The notes under the pieces: generated by a model
Told to the model about the DNA's origin: nothing
Database searches by the model: none
What the model saw: the letters and a program-made list of their open reading frames with translations, nothing else
Position numbers and translations under genes: made by a program
In this document: positions 23,579-31,976 of the stretch, in pieces
Layout of the letters: every line of letters begins with the position of its first letter
Position numbering within the stretch: position 1 is the stretch's first letter
Assembly: GCF_011492945.1 (NCBI RefSeq)
Contig: NZ_CP045119.1
Coordinates: forward strand, 620,001 to 684,000
DNA from: Rubrobacter tropicus
GTDB taxonomy: Bacteria > Actinomycetota > Rubrobacteria > Rubrobacterales > Rubrobacteraceae
DNA: 64,000 bases
Direction of reading: 5' to 3'

Positions 23579-24054
23579 AAGACGAGCCTTCGGAGAGGTT
23601 GGATCCGCGGGCAAAGGTCGTTTGGAGGATCTCGGGCGCCCTCAACACGTTGCCCCTCCTGGCCGGCGCCGGGTTCGCGAGCTTCGTCCTGCTGAGGTGG
23701 GTCGAGGTTTCCGTGCTTGTGGGGATCCTTCCCGTTCTTGCCGTGCTCGCGCTGGCTGTCTTCTCCGTTTTCGTGGCGCCGGGGCTCCGGTGGCGGCGGT
23801 GGCGGTACGAGATCCGGCCTGACGAGGTCGACCTGCAGCGAGGGGTCTGGTGGGTGAGCCGCACGCTGGTTCCTCTGGCCCGCATCCAGCACGTGGACAC
23901 GCGGCAGGGCCCCCTGCAGCGGCGCTACGGGCTCTCGACGGTCGTCTTCCACACGGCGGCGGGGCCGAACCAGATCCCCGAGCTCTCGACACCCATAGCC
24001 GCGGAGGCCCGCGACCGCATCGCGGACCTCACCAGGGAGCAGGATGAGCTCTGA
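23575..24054 (+). CDS. Bacterial PH-domain membrane protein (YdbS-like)
   Basis: The 159-residue protein has two N-terminal transmembrane helices ([40 protein letters not shown]) followed by a bPH2 (DUF304) domain: [53 protein letters not shown]. The RIQHVD and GPLQRRYGL pattern is diagnostic of YdbS. The TTG start at 23575 overlaps the rlmN stop by four bases, and the gene overlaps the following YdbT-like gene by 11 bases. In Bacillus, YdbS and YdbT act together at the membrane and are linked to antimicrobial-peptide resistance. Confidence 0.85.
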   Translation: MKDEPSERLDPRAKVVWRISGALNTLPLLAGAGFASFVLLRWVEVSVLVGILPVLAVLALAVFSVFVAPGLRWRRWRYEIRPDEVDLQRGVWWVSRTLVPLARIQHVDTRQGPLQRRYGLSTVVFHTAAGPNQIPELSTPIAAEARDRIADLTREQDEL

Positions 24055-25531
24055 GGCGGAGCCGCTACTCCATCTCCACCCCGCGGCGATGGTCATTGAC
24101 GCCCTGAAGTCCGTCAGGCGCCTGGTGAGCGCCTCGGCCCTGCCCGGCATCATCGTCCTCTTCAGCCAGGGGCTGAGCCCGCTCACGATCTTCCTCGTCC
24201 TGCTCGGCGCGGTGGTCCTCGTCGTGCTCGCGGCGGTCTGGGGCTTTCTCTCCTGGAGGGCGACGAGCTACGGGGTGGTGGGCGGCGCGTTCCGGCTGCG
24301 GCAGGGCGTCTTCCAGAAGAGCGAGCGGACGATTCCGCTGGAGCACGTCCAGTCCGTGGATACCGTTCAGGGGATAGTGCAGCGGGTATTCGGCGTCTAC
24401 GAGGTGCGCGTCGAGACGGCGGGCGGCGGCGCGACCGAGCCGGACGCCTCGCTCCCCGCGCTTAGCCGCGGGGCAACGGAGGCCCTGCGGCGTGAGATCG
24501 AGGGCGCGAGAAAGGAGCCCGTCGATACCGAAGAAGAGGCCGGGCCCGAAGTCCTGCGGCGTCTGTCTGTGCGGGATCTTCTCGTCGCGGGCGCCACCAG
24601 CGGACAGATAGGAGTAGCCCTCTCCCTGCTGGCCGTCGGCTCCCAGGTCTTCGACGAGTTCTTTTCCGAAGCTTTTTTCAGGGATCTGGTAGACAGGGTC
24701 GCGCCGAACGCCCTGGTCGTCGCCCTGATTCTCGTCCCCGCCGTCGCGCTCGTCGCCTGGCTGCTGGCGATAGCCGGCACGGTGCTGGCGCACTTCGGCT
24801 TTACCCTCTCGCGCGACGGGGATTTCCTGTACATCAAGCGCGGTTTGCTGGAGAGGCGCGAGGCGACGATCCCGCTAGGACGCATCCAGGCCGTCCGCGT
24901 CTCCGAGGGCGTCCTGCGCCAGCCTTTCGGCCTCGCCTCCCTGCGCGTCGAGAGCGCCGGCTACGGCGAGGACGCGGGCGTCTCCGCCGTGATGTTCCCC
25001 CTGCTGCCCCGCGACGAGGTGCAGGCGCTCCTGAGAGAAGCCGCGCCCGAGTTCGCGGTCGACCCGCCCCTGAACGCGCTTCCGCGCCGCGCCCTCCGCC
25101 GCTACGTCTTCAGGGCCTGCATCCCGGCCGTGGTCCTTGCCGCCGCCGGGGTGCTCGTTCCGCTGCTGGTCTTCGACGCCTTCTTCGGTCTTTTGTCGGC
25201 GCTTTTGATCCCGGCCTTCGCCGTCTACGGTTGGCTGCGTTTCCGGGCGGCGGGGTGGGCCCTGGAAGGAGACCGTCTGGTGGTCAGATCCCGCAACCTC
25301 GGCCGCGTGACGGTCGTGGCGCCCAGGCGCAGGCTCCAGTCGCGCAGCGTTTTGCAGAGCCCCTTCCAGCGCCGGGTCCGGCTCGCCACCTTCGAGACCG
25401 AGGTGGCGTCGGGGGGAGGCGGTTCGGCCCTGGAGGTGACGGACCTCGGGTTCGAGGATGCCAGGCGCCTGGTAGAGGCACTATCGTCGCGCGTCTCTAT
25501 TAAGAAAAGTGGGGAAGAACGTCCTGCATGA
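24044..25531 (+). CDS. Bacterial PH-domain membrane protein (YdbT-like)
   Basis: The 495-residue protein consists of repeated units of a hydrophobic pair followed by a bPH2 domain. The first is SWRATSYGVVGGAFRLRQGVFQKSERTIPLEHVQSVDTVQGIVQRVFGVYEVRVETAG, the second FTLSRDGDFLYIKRGLLERREATIPLGRIQAVRVSEGVLRQPFGLASLRVESAG. The third is shorter, near the C-terminus (GRVTVVAPRRRLQSRSVLQSPFQRRVRLATFETEV). Three tandem PH units and size match YdbT. It is co-transcribed and overlaps the YdbS-like gene, so the two probably form one membrane complex. Confidence 0.85.
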   Translation: MSSEAEPLLHLHPAAMVIDALKSVRRLVSASALPGIIVLFSQGLSPLTIFLVLLGAVVLVVLAAVWGFLSWRATSYGVVGGAFRLRQGVFQKSERTIPLEHVQSVDTVQGIVQRVFGVYEVRVETAGGGATEPDASLPALSRGATEALRREIEGARKEPVDTEEEAGPEVLRRLSVRDLLVAGATSGQIGVALSLLAVGSQVFDEFFSEAFFRDLVDRVAPNALVVALILVPAVALVAWLLAIAGTVLAHFGFTLSRDGDFLYIKRGLLERREATIPLGRIQAVRVSEGVLRQPFGLASLRVESAGYGEDAGVSAVMFPLLPRDEVQALLREAAPEFAVDPPLNALPRRALRRYVFRACIPAVVLAAAGVLVPLLVFDAFFGLLSALLIPAFAVYGWLRFRAAGWALEGDRLVVRSRNLGRVTVVAPRRRLQSRSVLQSPFQRRVRLATFETEVASGGGGSALEVTDLGFEDARRLVEALSSRVSIKKSGEERPA

Positions 25532-25625
25532 ACCCCCCGAAGGCGTGCCCGGGTACTCCGGACGCTGGCAGGGGTGAGATCTTCCCCGGGAAGTGTCTTG
25601 CCGATTACGCCGGTTCGATATTGTT

Positions 25626-25646
25626 GTAGTAAGATTCTGCGCGAAG
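25626..25646 (+). promoter_or_regulatory. Shared promoter block, protease gene 1
   Basis: GTAGTAAGATTCTGCGCGAAG matches 26768-26788 (upstream of the second protease) at 19 of 21 positions. TAAGAT is a plausible -10. The match extends upstream coding similarity into the control region, so the promoter was duplicated along with the gene. Confidence 0.5.
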
Positions 25647-25736
25647 TAGAAGAGCTCCCGAAATCCATCCGCAACGAACCTCGTGGTGGTGAGCGGGGGC
25701 ACACGCATACTGCAAGAAAGCGATGAGGGGGATGGT

Positions 25737-26624
25737 TTGAAGAGCGTGGTCGAGTCGGGCGCGGTAGGGGACAGACAGCTTTTTGGGCGCTACTTTCTCG
25801 CGGTCGTACTCGCACTGGCGATTGGTCTCGGGGTCTCGGTGCCCGCCTTCGCCGCGGAGGGCGAGCCCGAGATCCAGCCCCACATCGTCGGCGGGACAGC
25901 CGTGCCCGACGGCAAGTACAGGTTCATAGCGGCCCTGCGCGACGTGACGAACGGCAGCACGGTCTACCAACAGCAGTTCTGCGGCGCCACCCTTATCGAC
26001 AGTGACAGCGTGCTCACCGCGGCCCACTGCCTGGAAGGGACCACGGCCGCACCGCTGCGGGTTACGGTGGGGATCACCGACCTGAGCAAGCAGCAGGGGC
26101 AGACGCGGTCGGTGGCCGCGATCTTCCGCCACCCGAACTACACCTCGTCGACGGTCAGCTACCGCTACGATGCCGCCGTCCTCAAGCTCAGCAGCCCGGT
26201 CACGGGGATCTCGCCGGTCAAGATACCCGCCACCACCTACAACACCTTCGAAACGCCGGGGCGCCGGGCGACGATCGCCGGCTGGGGCAACACCGTCAAG
26301 CAGCCCCCGAGCGGCGGCGCGGGCAGCAACTACCCTTACAGGATGCGCGAGGCGAAGGTGCCGATAGTCCGTGACGGCGTCGCCAAGGATATCTACGGCT
26401 CGGCCTACGCGACGGGCCTCATGGTCGCCGCGGGCAGGGAGGGCAAGGACACCTGCCAGGGCGACTCCGGCGGCCCGATGTTCGTCTCGACGAGCAGCGG
26501 CCGTTACCAGATCGGCATAACCAGCTTCGGCGCCGGGTGCGGGGCTCAGGGCTTCCCCGGCGTCTACGCCGAGGCCAACTCCGGACCGATCCGCTCCTTC
26601 ATCTACAACGCGGCCAGCCGCTAG
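25737..26624 (+). CDS. Secreted trypsin-like (S1A) serine protease 1
   Basis: The 295-residue preproprotein begins at TTG 25737, behind a purine-rich GAGGGGGATGG. Signal peptide: FGRYFLAVVLALAIGLGVSVPAFAAE. The mature protease starts after IVGGTAVPDGKY, the classical zymogen activation site. Catalytic His is in LTAAHCL, Asp in YDAAVLKL and Ser in CQGDSGGPMF. Cys residues flanking these sites suggest disulfides as in chymotrypsin. It is secreted and would need cleavage before IVGG to be active. A paralogue follows 270 bases downstream; the two share most of their sequence, so this is a tandem duplication. Confidence 0.9.
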   Translation: MKSVVESGAVGDRQLFGRYFLAVVLALAIGLGVSVPAFAAEGEPEIQPHIVGGTAVPDGKYRFIAALRDVTNGSTVYQQQFCGATLIDSDSVLTAAHCLEGTTAAPLRVTVGITDLSKQQGQTRSVAAIFRHPNYTSSTVSYRYDAAVLKLSSPVTGISPVKIPATTYNTFETPGRRATIAGWGNTVKQPPSGGAGSNYPYRMREAKVPIVRDGVAKDIYGSAYATGLMVAAGREGKDTCQGDSGGPMFVSTSSGRYQIGITSFGAGCGAQGFPGVYAEANSGPIRSFIYNAASR

Positions 26625-26644
26625 CCTTACTTCGCCCGATCTTC

Positions 26645-26678
26645 GGGGCCGACGGTTCATTCCGCCGGCCCCGCTTTT
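26645..26678 (+). terminator. Rho-independent terminator, protease 1
   Basis: GGGGCCGACGG (26645-26655) pairs with CCGCCGGCCCC (26662-26672) with one mismatch and is followed by GCTTTTG. It ends the first protease transcript, so the second has its own promoter. Confidence 0.75.
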
Positions 26679-26767
26679 GTCCTCTTTGCAGCCCGTGGGA
26701 GTACGCGAGCGGACCGTCAAGACGTGGTTTCCACCCGGAACTTCCTCTTTCGCCACGGGAGTTTCCT

Positions 26768-26788
26768 GTAGTAAGATGCCGCGCGAAG
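26768..26788 (+). promoter_or_regulatory. Shared promoter block, protease gene 2
   Basis: GTAGTAAGATGCCGCGCGAAG, the counterpart of 25626-25646. It lies 107 bases before the TTG start of the second protease. Confidence 0.5.
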
Positions 26789-26894
26789 AGGGAGACGGTT
26801 CCGCGTTCTATTCGTGGCCGGGCTGGGGCCGGGCTTCTTCGGCGCCCGCTTCGGGGCGCACGCATATCGTTGGAGGGTCGATGAGGAGGTCGGT

Positions 26895-27797
26895 TTGAAG
26901 GTCGGAGGCGGGTCGGACACGGGTAACGCCTTGCGTTACCACACGCGTTATCTGCTGGCGGTGGTGTTCGCGGCGTTGCTGAGCCTCGGGATCGCGGTGC
27001 CCGTGTTCGCCGCCGAGGAAACCACGGGTGGGGGAGATTCCACGACCAACGGTTCCCGAATCGTGGGCGGGACAGCGGTGCCCGACGGCAAGTACAAGTT
27101 CATAGCCGCGCTGCGGGACGTGACCCGGGGTAGCTCCGTCTACCAACAGCAGTTTTGCGGCGCCACCCTGATCGACCGCGACAGCGTGCTCACCGCGGCC
27201 CACTGCGTCCAGGGCACGACCCGCACCCCGCTGCGGGTTACCGTTGGGATCACGGCGCTCAACAAGAAACAGGGACAGACACGGCGGGTGGCCACGATCT
27301 TCCGCCACCCGAAATACTTCCCGAGGCGCAACGAGGCGAACGACGTCGCCGTCCTCAAGTTGAGCAGCCCGGTCAGGAACGTCGCGCCGGTCAAGATCCC
27401 CTCCGTCTCCTTCAACACGTTCGAGCAGCCCGGGCGTACGGCGACCATCGCCGGCTGGGGCAACACGGAGAGGCAGGGGCCGTTCTTCCAGCAGCCCGAC
27501 AACTTCCCGTACCGGATGCGCGAGGCGAAGGTGCCACTGGTCCGCGACGGCGTCGGCAAGCGCGTCTACGGGGACAACTACGTGACGCCCCGCATGGTCG
27601 CCGCGGGCAAGGAGAACAAGGACACCTGCCAGGGCGACTCTGGCGGCCCGATGTTCGTTCCGACGAGCACCGGACGCTACCAGATCGGGATAACCAGCTT
27701 CGGCGCCGGGTGCGGGACTGAGGGTTTCCCCGGCGTCTACACCGAGACGAACGCGGAGGTGATCCGGAACTTCATAGCCACGGCCATGCGCCGGTAG
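26895..27797 (+). CDS. Secreted trypsin-like (S1A) serine protease 2
   Basis: The 300-residue paralogue of the preceding gene starts at TTG 26895 after GAGGAGGTCGGT. The signal peptide (YLLAVVFAALLSLGIAVPVFAAE) is followed by a variable Gly/Thr-rich propeptide and RIVGGTAVPDGKYKF. Catalytic His (LTAAHCV), Asp (NDVAVLKL) and Ser (CQGDSGGPMF) are all present. The Arg before IVGG fits activation by a trypsin-like protease, whereas protease 1 has His at that position. The two may therefore differ in how they are activated. A minimal ORF of six codons (26881-26898) ends in a TGA overlapping the TTG start, as in the paralogue. Confidence 0.9.
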   Translation: MKVGGGSDTGNALRYHTRYLLAVVFAALLSLGIAVPVFAAEETTGGGDSTTNGSRIVGGTAVPDGKYKFIAALRDVTRGSSVYQQQFCGATLIDRDSVLTAAHCVQGTTRTPLRVTVGITALNKKQGQTRRVATIFRHPKYFPRRNEANDVAVLKLSSPVRNVAPVKIPSVSFNTFEQPGRTATIAGWGNTERQGPFFQQPDNFPYRMREAKVPLVRDGVGKRVYGDNYVTPRMVAAGKENKDTCQGDSGGPMFVPTSTGRYQIGITSFGAGCGTEGFPGVYTETNAEVIRNFIATAMRR

Positions 27798-27819
27798 GCG
27801 AACCGAAGAACCTTGCCGG

Positions 27820-27848
27820 GGCCCGCGGCGCTCGCCGCGGGCCTTTTT
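27820..27848 (+). terminator. Rho-independent terminator between protease 2 and sbcC
   Basis: GGCCCGCGGC pairs with GCCGCGGGCC, followed by TTTTT at 27844-27848. It sits between the convergent protease and sbcC genes. Confidence 0.85.
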
Positions 27849-27852
27849 CGTT

Positions 27853-30741
27853 CTACTCCGGTCCCCCGTCCGAACCCAGCAACCCGGCCTCGAGCAGGGG
27901 CTCCGGCGTCCCGCCCAGGGGTGCGTCCATGCGCCGGATCCGGCTCTTACCCTCTTCGTCTTCCTCTATGAGCCAGATCTCGTCGACCAGGGCGGATTCC
28001 TGCACCTCGCCGACGTGGGAGATTATGAAGATTTGGCCGAAGGACCGCTTGAGTCTCTCGACCGCAAGCAACACGTTGTTGCGCCTCCCGGCATCCAAAC
28101 TGCCGAACACCTCGTCGAGCACGAGGAACCCTAGAGTGTTCCCCCCGCGCGCCGCGACGAGCCTGGAGAGCGCGACCCTCGCCGAGAGGCTCGCCACGTC
28201 GGCCTCCCCGCCCGAGAACCGCTCGATGGCGTAGGAGTCGTCGAAGCGGTCGAGCAGCCTGACGCGGTAGTTCTCGTCGAACTCCATGCTCTCGTAGCGG
28301 TTGTCCGTGAGCTCCCGTACCAGGCCCGATGCCTCCGCCTCGAGCATCGGCCTCGCCCGCGCGGTCAGGGAGCGGAAGAACTCGGTGAAGAGCCCGTCCA
28401 TCTCGTCCATGCGCGCCGCCGCCGCAGCCCTCTCGTTGGCGAGCTTCCTGTCGTCGTCGAGGCGCTTGAGCTCCGTCTTCGCCCGTTCTATGCGGTGGTC
28501 GGCGTCCTTCCAGTCGCCGCCGAGCCCCTCCCTCGCGTCCCTGAGCCCCGAGACGCGCTCCTCGGACGACGCCACCCTCCCCGCGGCGGCTTCGTACGCC
28601 TCCTCGTCGAAACCGAGGGCTTTGACCTCCTCGCGCAGCTTCTCCGCAGCTTTCCCGGCTTCTTCGACGCGCCCACGCGCTTCTTCGAGCGTCTCTTCGA
28701 CGCCGGCCCGGGTCTCCAGCCGCCGCTCCAGCTCTTCTACCCGGCCGCGGGCCCGTTCGAGGCGGTCTTTCTCGGCGCTCTTCTCCCGGTGCGCTTCGGC
28801 GTCGTAAGAGAGGTCCGAGAGCTCTTCCAGCCTCGCCAACAGCTCCGAGACGCGCCCCGTCAGCCGCGAGTGCTCGGCGGCCAGGGCCGCCACGGCGGGC
28901 CGAGCGTCCCGCACGCCGCGCAGGCGTGCGCGGCGGTCGCGGGCGTCTTGCAGGTCTTCCCGGGTCGGGGGCCGTGTTCCTTCGAGGCTTTCGCGCCGTT
29001 CGGCCAGTTCTTTGTCCAGCCCTTCGAGCGTCGTCAGCCGGTCGGCGGCGCGGTCTTCGGCCCTCACCAGCGATTCGCGCAGGGACCGCCAGCGGTCGGT
29101 CCTCGCCCGCAGTCTCTGGAGCTTCTCCGCGGACTCCTCGGCAGAGCGGGTCAGCTTCTCGGCCTCCGCTGACTCGACGGCGGCCTGGCGACGGAGGGAG
29201 GCGGCCTGCCGCTTGAGGGTGTCGGAGATCTCCTCCTGCTCCCCGCCGTCGAAGCCCCTGTGGCAGGTGGGGCAGTGGTCCTCGGCCCCGCTGTCTATGG
29301 CCTCCCGCGCCCTGTCCACGTTCTTCGCCTCGCGCTCGTGGGCGTTGGCCCGGCCCCGGTGGAGGGCCGCGAGCTCCTTGAGCCTCTCCTCTTCCCCGCG
29401 GAGCTCCTCCTCGCGCCTCTCCGGGTCCTCGCCGCCGGAGAGGTCTTCGAGCTCCTCCCGCAGCCCCCGCGCCTCTTCTTTCGCCTCCTCGTGCCGGGCC
29501 CTGGCCCTCAGCACCTCCTCCTCGGCGGCCCGGTACGCCTCGTGACGGGCGGAGAGGTCGCGCAACTCTTCGTGCCGCGCCTCCGCCTTCTCGAGCTCGC
29601 CCGTTGCCCCGTCCAGAACCGCGACGGCGCGCTGCAGGAGATCCGGGCCGTCAAGCTCGAAGAGGGCGTCGAAGCCGGGGACTACCTCCCCGTCCCCGCC
29701 GTCCAACCCCTCCAGAACGTCCCAGACCTCGCCCTCGATGTCCGAGACGCGCCGCTGCCCCTGCAGGCACTCCCGACGCCCCCTGTCCCGCTCCTCCGCC
29801 AGCCGCCGGTCCTCCTCCAGCTTCTCGAGCTCCGCCGTTACCTCCGGCAACCTGGCCGTCCGGGGCTTCAGGCGACCTAGCTCCTCCTCCGCCGCCGCGA
29901 GGTCGGCAAGGTCCTTCTCCCCCTCGGCGACCCGGTCCGCCGCCCGGCGCCCCTCGGCCTCGGCCGCCCGCAGGTCCGCGGTCAGGCGCGAGTGCTCGCG
30001 GTAAGACGACTCGAGCGCGTCGCGGGCCGCGCGGGCCGACCGGAGTTCTTCTTCGGCCGAGACCAACTCGGTCGAGACCTTCTCCAGCTCGCCCTCCAGG
30101 CGGTCGCAGGCCTCGCGGGCCTCCTTGAGCTCCGCCTGGAAAGATTCCAGGTCTGCCTCGGCGAGCCGTTTCTCGAGGACCCTCGCCTCCGACCTGAGGG
30201 CGTTCCGGTCCTCGCGCAGCAGGGCCTGTGCCGCCTCGACGCCGCCGATGCCCAGGAGTTTGGAGATGCGGCGGACGCGGCTGATGCCGTCGTCGTTGGC
30301 GAAGAAGCGGAGCTCCTTCTGGCGGGCGTAGAAGGTCGCTTCAAAGGCCGTCCGGTCCATCCCGAGCAGCGTCTCCTCGACCCATCGGATCACGTCGGAA
30401 GTCCCGGTGACGATGGTCCGCCCATCGCCGTCGCGCACCTCCGCGCTCGTTGAGCCGCCCTTGAGCTGACGCCTCACCATATACGATCCGCCGTCCGTGG
30501 CGAGCGTAACCTCGACCACGGACGGGTCCTTCGTGGAACCGCCGCTCCACGGGATAGACTCGTTGGCGAACCGCGGCCCGCCGCCCCTCGAACCGAAGAA
30601 AGCCCACAGGATGCTCTCGAAGAGGGTCGATTTGCCGGCGCCATTTGCTCCCACGACCCCGACGGCTCCCTCCGGCGGAAACAGCTCCACCGGGTCCCTG
30701 AGCTGCTTGTAGTTCTGGATAAAGAGGCGTTCCAGGATCAC
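27853..30741 (-). CDS. sbcC: SbcC/Rad50-type ATPase subunit of DNA exonuclease
   Basis: The 962-residue SMC-like protein begins VILERLFIQNYKQLRDPVEL (GTG at 30741, overlapping the sbcD stop by four bases). Walker A is GANGAGKST at about 32-40. Two long heptad-rich coiled coils flank a zinc-hook CPTCHRG at about residue 490. The C-terminal ATPase half has the ABC signature ERFSGGEADVASLSARVALSRL, Walker B LGFLVLDEVFGSLD at about 870 and the His-containing FIISHVGEVQ. With SbcD/Mre11 it tethers and resects DNA ends and opens hairpins. It is the last gene of the nurA-herA-sbcD-sbcC run. Longer in-frame starts would only translate sbcD sequence. Confidence 0.95.
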   Translation of the reverse strand: MILERLFIQNYKQLRDPVELFPPEGAVGVVGANGAGKSTLFESILWAFFGSRGGGPRFANESIPWSGGSTKDPSVVEVTLATDGGSYMVRRQLKGGSTSAEVRDGDGRTIVTGTSDVIRWVEETLLGMDRTAFEATFYARQKELRFFANDDGISRVRRISKLLGIGGVEAAQALLREDRNALRSEARVLEKRLAEADLESFQAELKEAREACDRLEGELEKVSTELVSAEEELRSARAARDALESSYREHSRLTADLRAAEAEGRRAADRVAEGEKDLADLAAAEEELGRLKPRTARLPEVTAELEKLEEDRRLAEERDRGRRECLQGQRRVSDIEGEVWDVLEGLDGGDGEVVPGFDALFELDGPDLLQRAVAVLDGATGELEKAEARHEELRDLSARHEAYRAAEEEVLRARARHEEAKEEARGLREELEDLSGGEDPERREEELRGEEERLKELAALHRGRANAHEREAKNVDRAREAIDSGAEDHCPTCHRGFDGGEQEEISDTLKRQAASLRRQAAVESAEAEKLTRSAEESAEKLQRLRARTDRWRSLRESLVRAEDRAADRLTTLEGLDKELAERRESLEGTRPPTREDLQDARDRRARLRGVRDARPAVAALAAEHSRLTGRVSELLARLEELSDLSYDAEAHREKSAEKDRLERARGRVEELERRLETRAGVEETLEEARGRVEEAGKAAEKLREEVKALGFDEEAYEAAAGRVASSEERVSGLRDAREGLGGDWKDADHRIERAKTELKRLDDDRKLANERAAAAARMDEMDGLFTEFFRSLTARARPMLEAEASGLVRELTDNRYESMEFDENYRVRLLDRFDDSYAIERFSGGEADVASLSARVALSRLVAARGGNTLGFLVLDEVFGSLDAGRRNNVLLAVERLKRSFGQIFIISHVGEVQESALVDEIWLIEEDEEGKSRIRRMDAPLGGTPEPLLEAGLLGSDGGPE

Positions 30742-31895
30742 GCGCCCGGCTCCTCGCTCGCCGCCCGCGTCAGATAACCGCGCCCCTTCTCCAGAAACTC
30801 CTCCGCGAACGCCTTCTCGAGCTCGCCGCGCTCCCGCCTGGAGTTGACGAAATGGGCGAACTCCTCGCCGAGCGGCCCGAAGACCGCCGAAGGCGGGCCG
30901 TCCTCGCCCGCCGCTTCGGGGCTCTCCTCGGGGTGGATCTCCAGACTGAAGTTCAGACAACGCCGCTGCAGGTCCCGCAACAGTTCCCTGTCCACCCCGC
31001 TCGCGACCCCGCGCCTCACGTCGTAGGCCCGCAGCCGCACGATGGCACCGTCGAGGTCAACATCGGAGACCCGCTTCTGAACCTCTTCCGTCAGCTCCGC
31101 CGAGTCCATCTCTTTCGCGGAAATTTTGGGGAGGTCGATCATGGGCCGCGTCTCTATCTCGACGTGCTCCACGCTCTCGAGACCGTTGCCGTCGAACTCG
31201 ACGACGGCGAAGCCGGCCTTCGAATCGACCTCGCCGAACCCGAAGCGCTCGGTGGCGCCGGAGTAGTACGCGTTCTCCTTATGCTTGTGGAAGTCGTGGT
31301 AGTGGCCCAGTGCTATGTAGTCGAAGGGGGCGGAGATCATGCCCGGCTGCAGGTCCGCCTCGCCCATCTCGTGCTGCCTCGTCTCCAGCCCGTGCACCAA
31401 CCCGTGCGTCACCAGGATATTCACGTCCGCGTCCCGCGCCGGCATCACCGCCCCCGTCCCGAACACGGCCCCATGCGGCACCAGCGTGACCCCGACGTTC
31501 ACCCCATCGAACTCGTCCACCCAATAGTCAAGATCGAACCCGTGCGCCGAATGCACGTTCACCAGGTTCGCGTACTCTAGAGCGGCCGTCGTCGTCCGCA
31601 GCCGCGGCGTCTCGTGGTTCCCGGCCGCCACGACGTAGGGGATGCCGGCCCGTGCCGTAATGCGGGCCGTCTGCTTCAGGAAGCCGATGATGACGTGCGT
31701 CGCCGGCCGCACCGAGTCGAAGACGTCGCCCGAGTGAATAACGACGTCCACGTCCCGCTCCAGGATGGCATCCACGGCTCGCCCGTAGGCCTCCTGGACG
31801 TCGACCTCCCGCTGATTGCGGTTGGACTCGGGATCGAGCCGCGCGTACCGCGAGTACCCGAGATGCGTGTCCGAGATGTGGGCGATCTTTACGAT
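30738..31895 (-). CDS. sbcD: SbcD/Mre11-type nuclease subunit, with abnormal start region
   Basis: The metallophosphoesterase core is complete only if translation includes the region upstream of the first in-frame ATG (31775). That region reads IVKIAHISDTHLGYSRYARLDPESNRNQREVD and carries the metal-binding DxH. Further motifs are HSGDVFDS, AAGNHETPR, LVTHGLVHG and GHYHDFH. No ATG, GTG or TTG occurs in frame between the upstream stop and ATG 31775. Family alignment puts the start at or just before the ATC codon at 31895. Starting at 31775 would delete the catalytic Asp/His. Near the front, an out-of-frame GTG/ATG (31924 and 31915) would connect to this frame by one inserted base (MxSRKPDIVKIAH), so a one-base deletion, a frameshift or a non-standard start are all possible. 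It pairs with the downstream SbcC. Confidence 0.85.
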   Translation of the reverse strand: MVKIAHISDTHLGYSRYARLDPESNRNQREVDVQEAYGRAVDAILERDVDVVIHSGDVFDSVRPATHVIIGFLKQTARITARAGIPYVVAAGNHETPRLRTTTAALEYANLVNVHSAHGFDLDYWVDEFDGVNVGVTLVPHGAVFGTGAVMPARDADVNILVTHGLVHGLETRQHEMGEADLQPGMISAPFDYIALGHYHDFHKHKENAYYSGATERFGFGEVDSKAGFAVVEFDGNGLESVEHVEIETRPMIDLPKISAKEMDSAELTEEVQKRVSDVDLDGAIVRLRAYDVRRGVASGVDRELLRDLQRRCLNFSLEIHPEESPEAAGEDGPPSAVFGPLGEEFAHFVNSRRERGELEKAFAEEFLEKGRGYLTRAASEEPGA

Positions 31896-31976
31896 GTCAG
31901 GCTTTCTAGATTCATCGCATGCACACCTAGAATATACTTCGCCTACGACACGCTAACCATCATCATCGTCTTCTTG

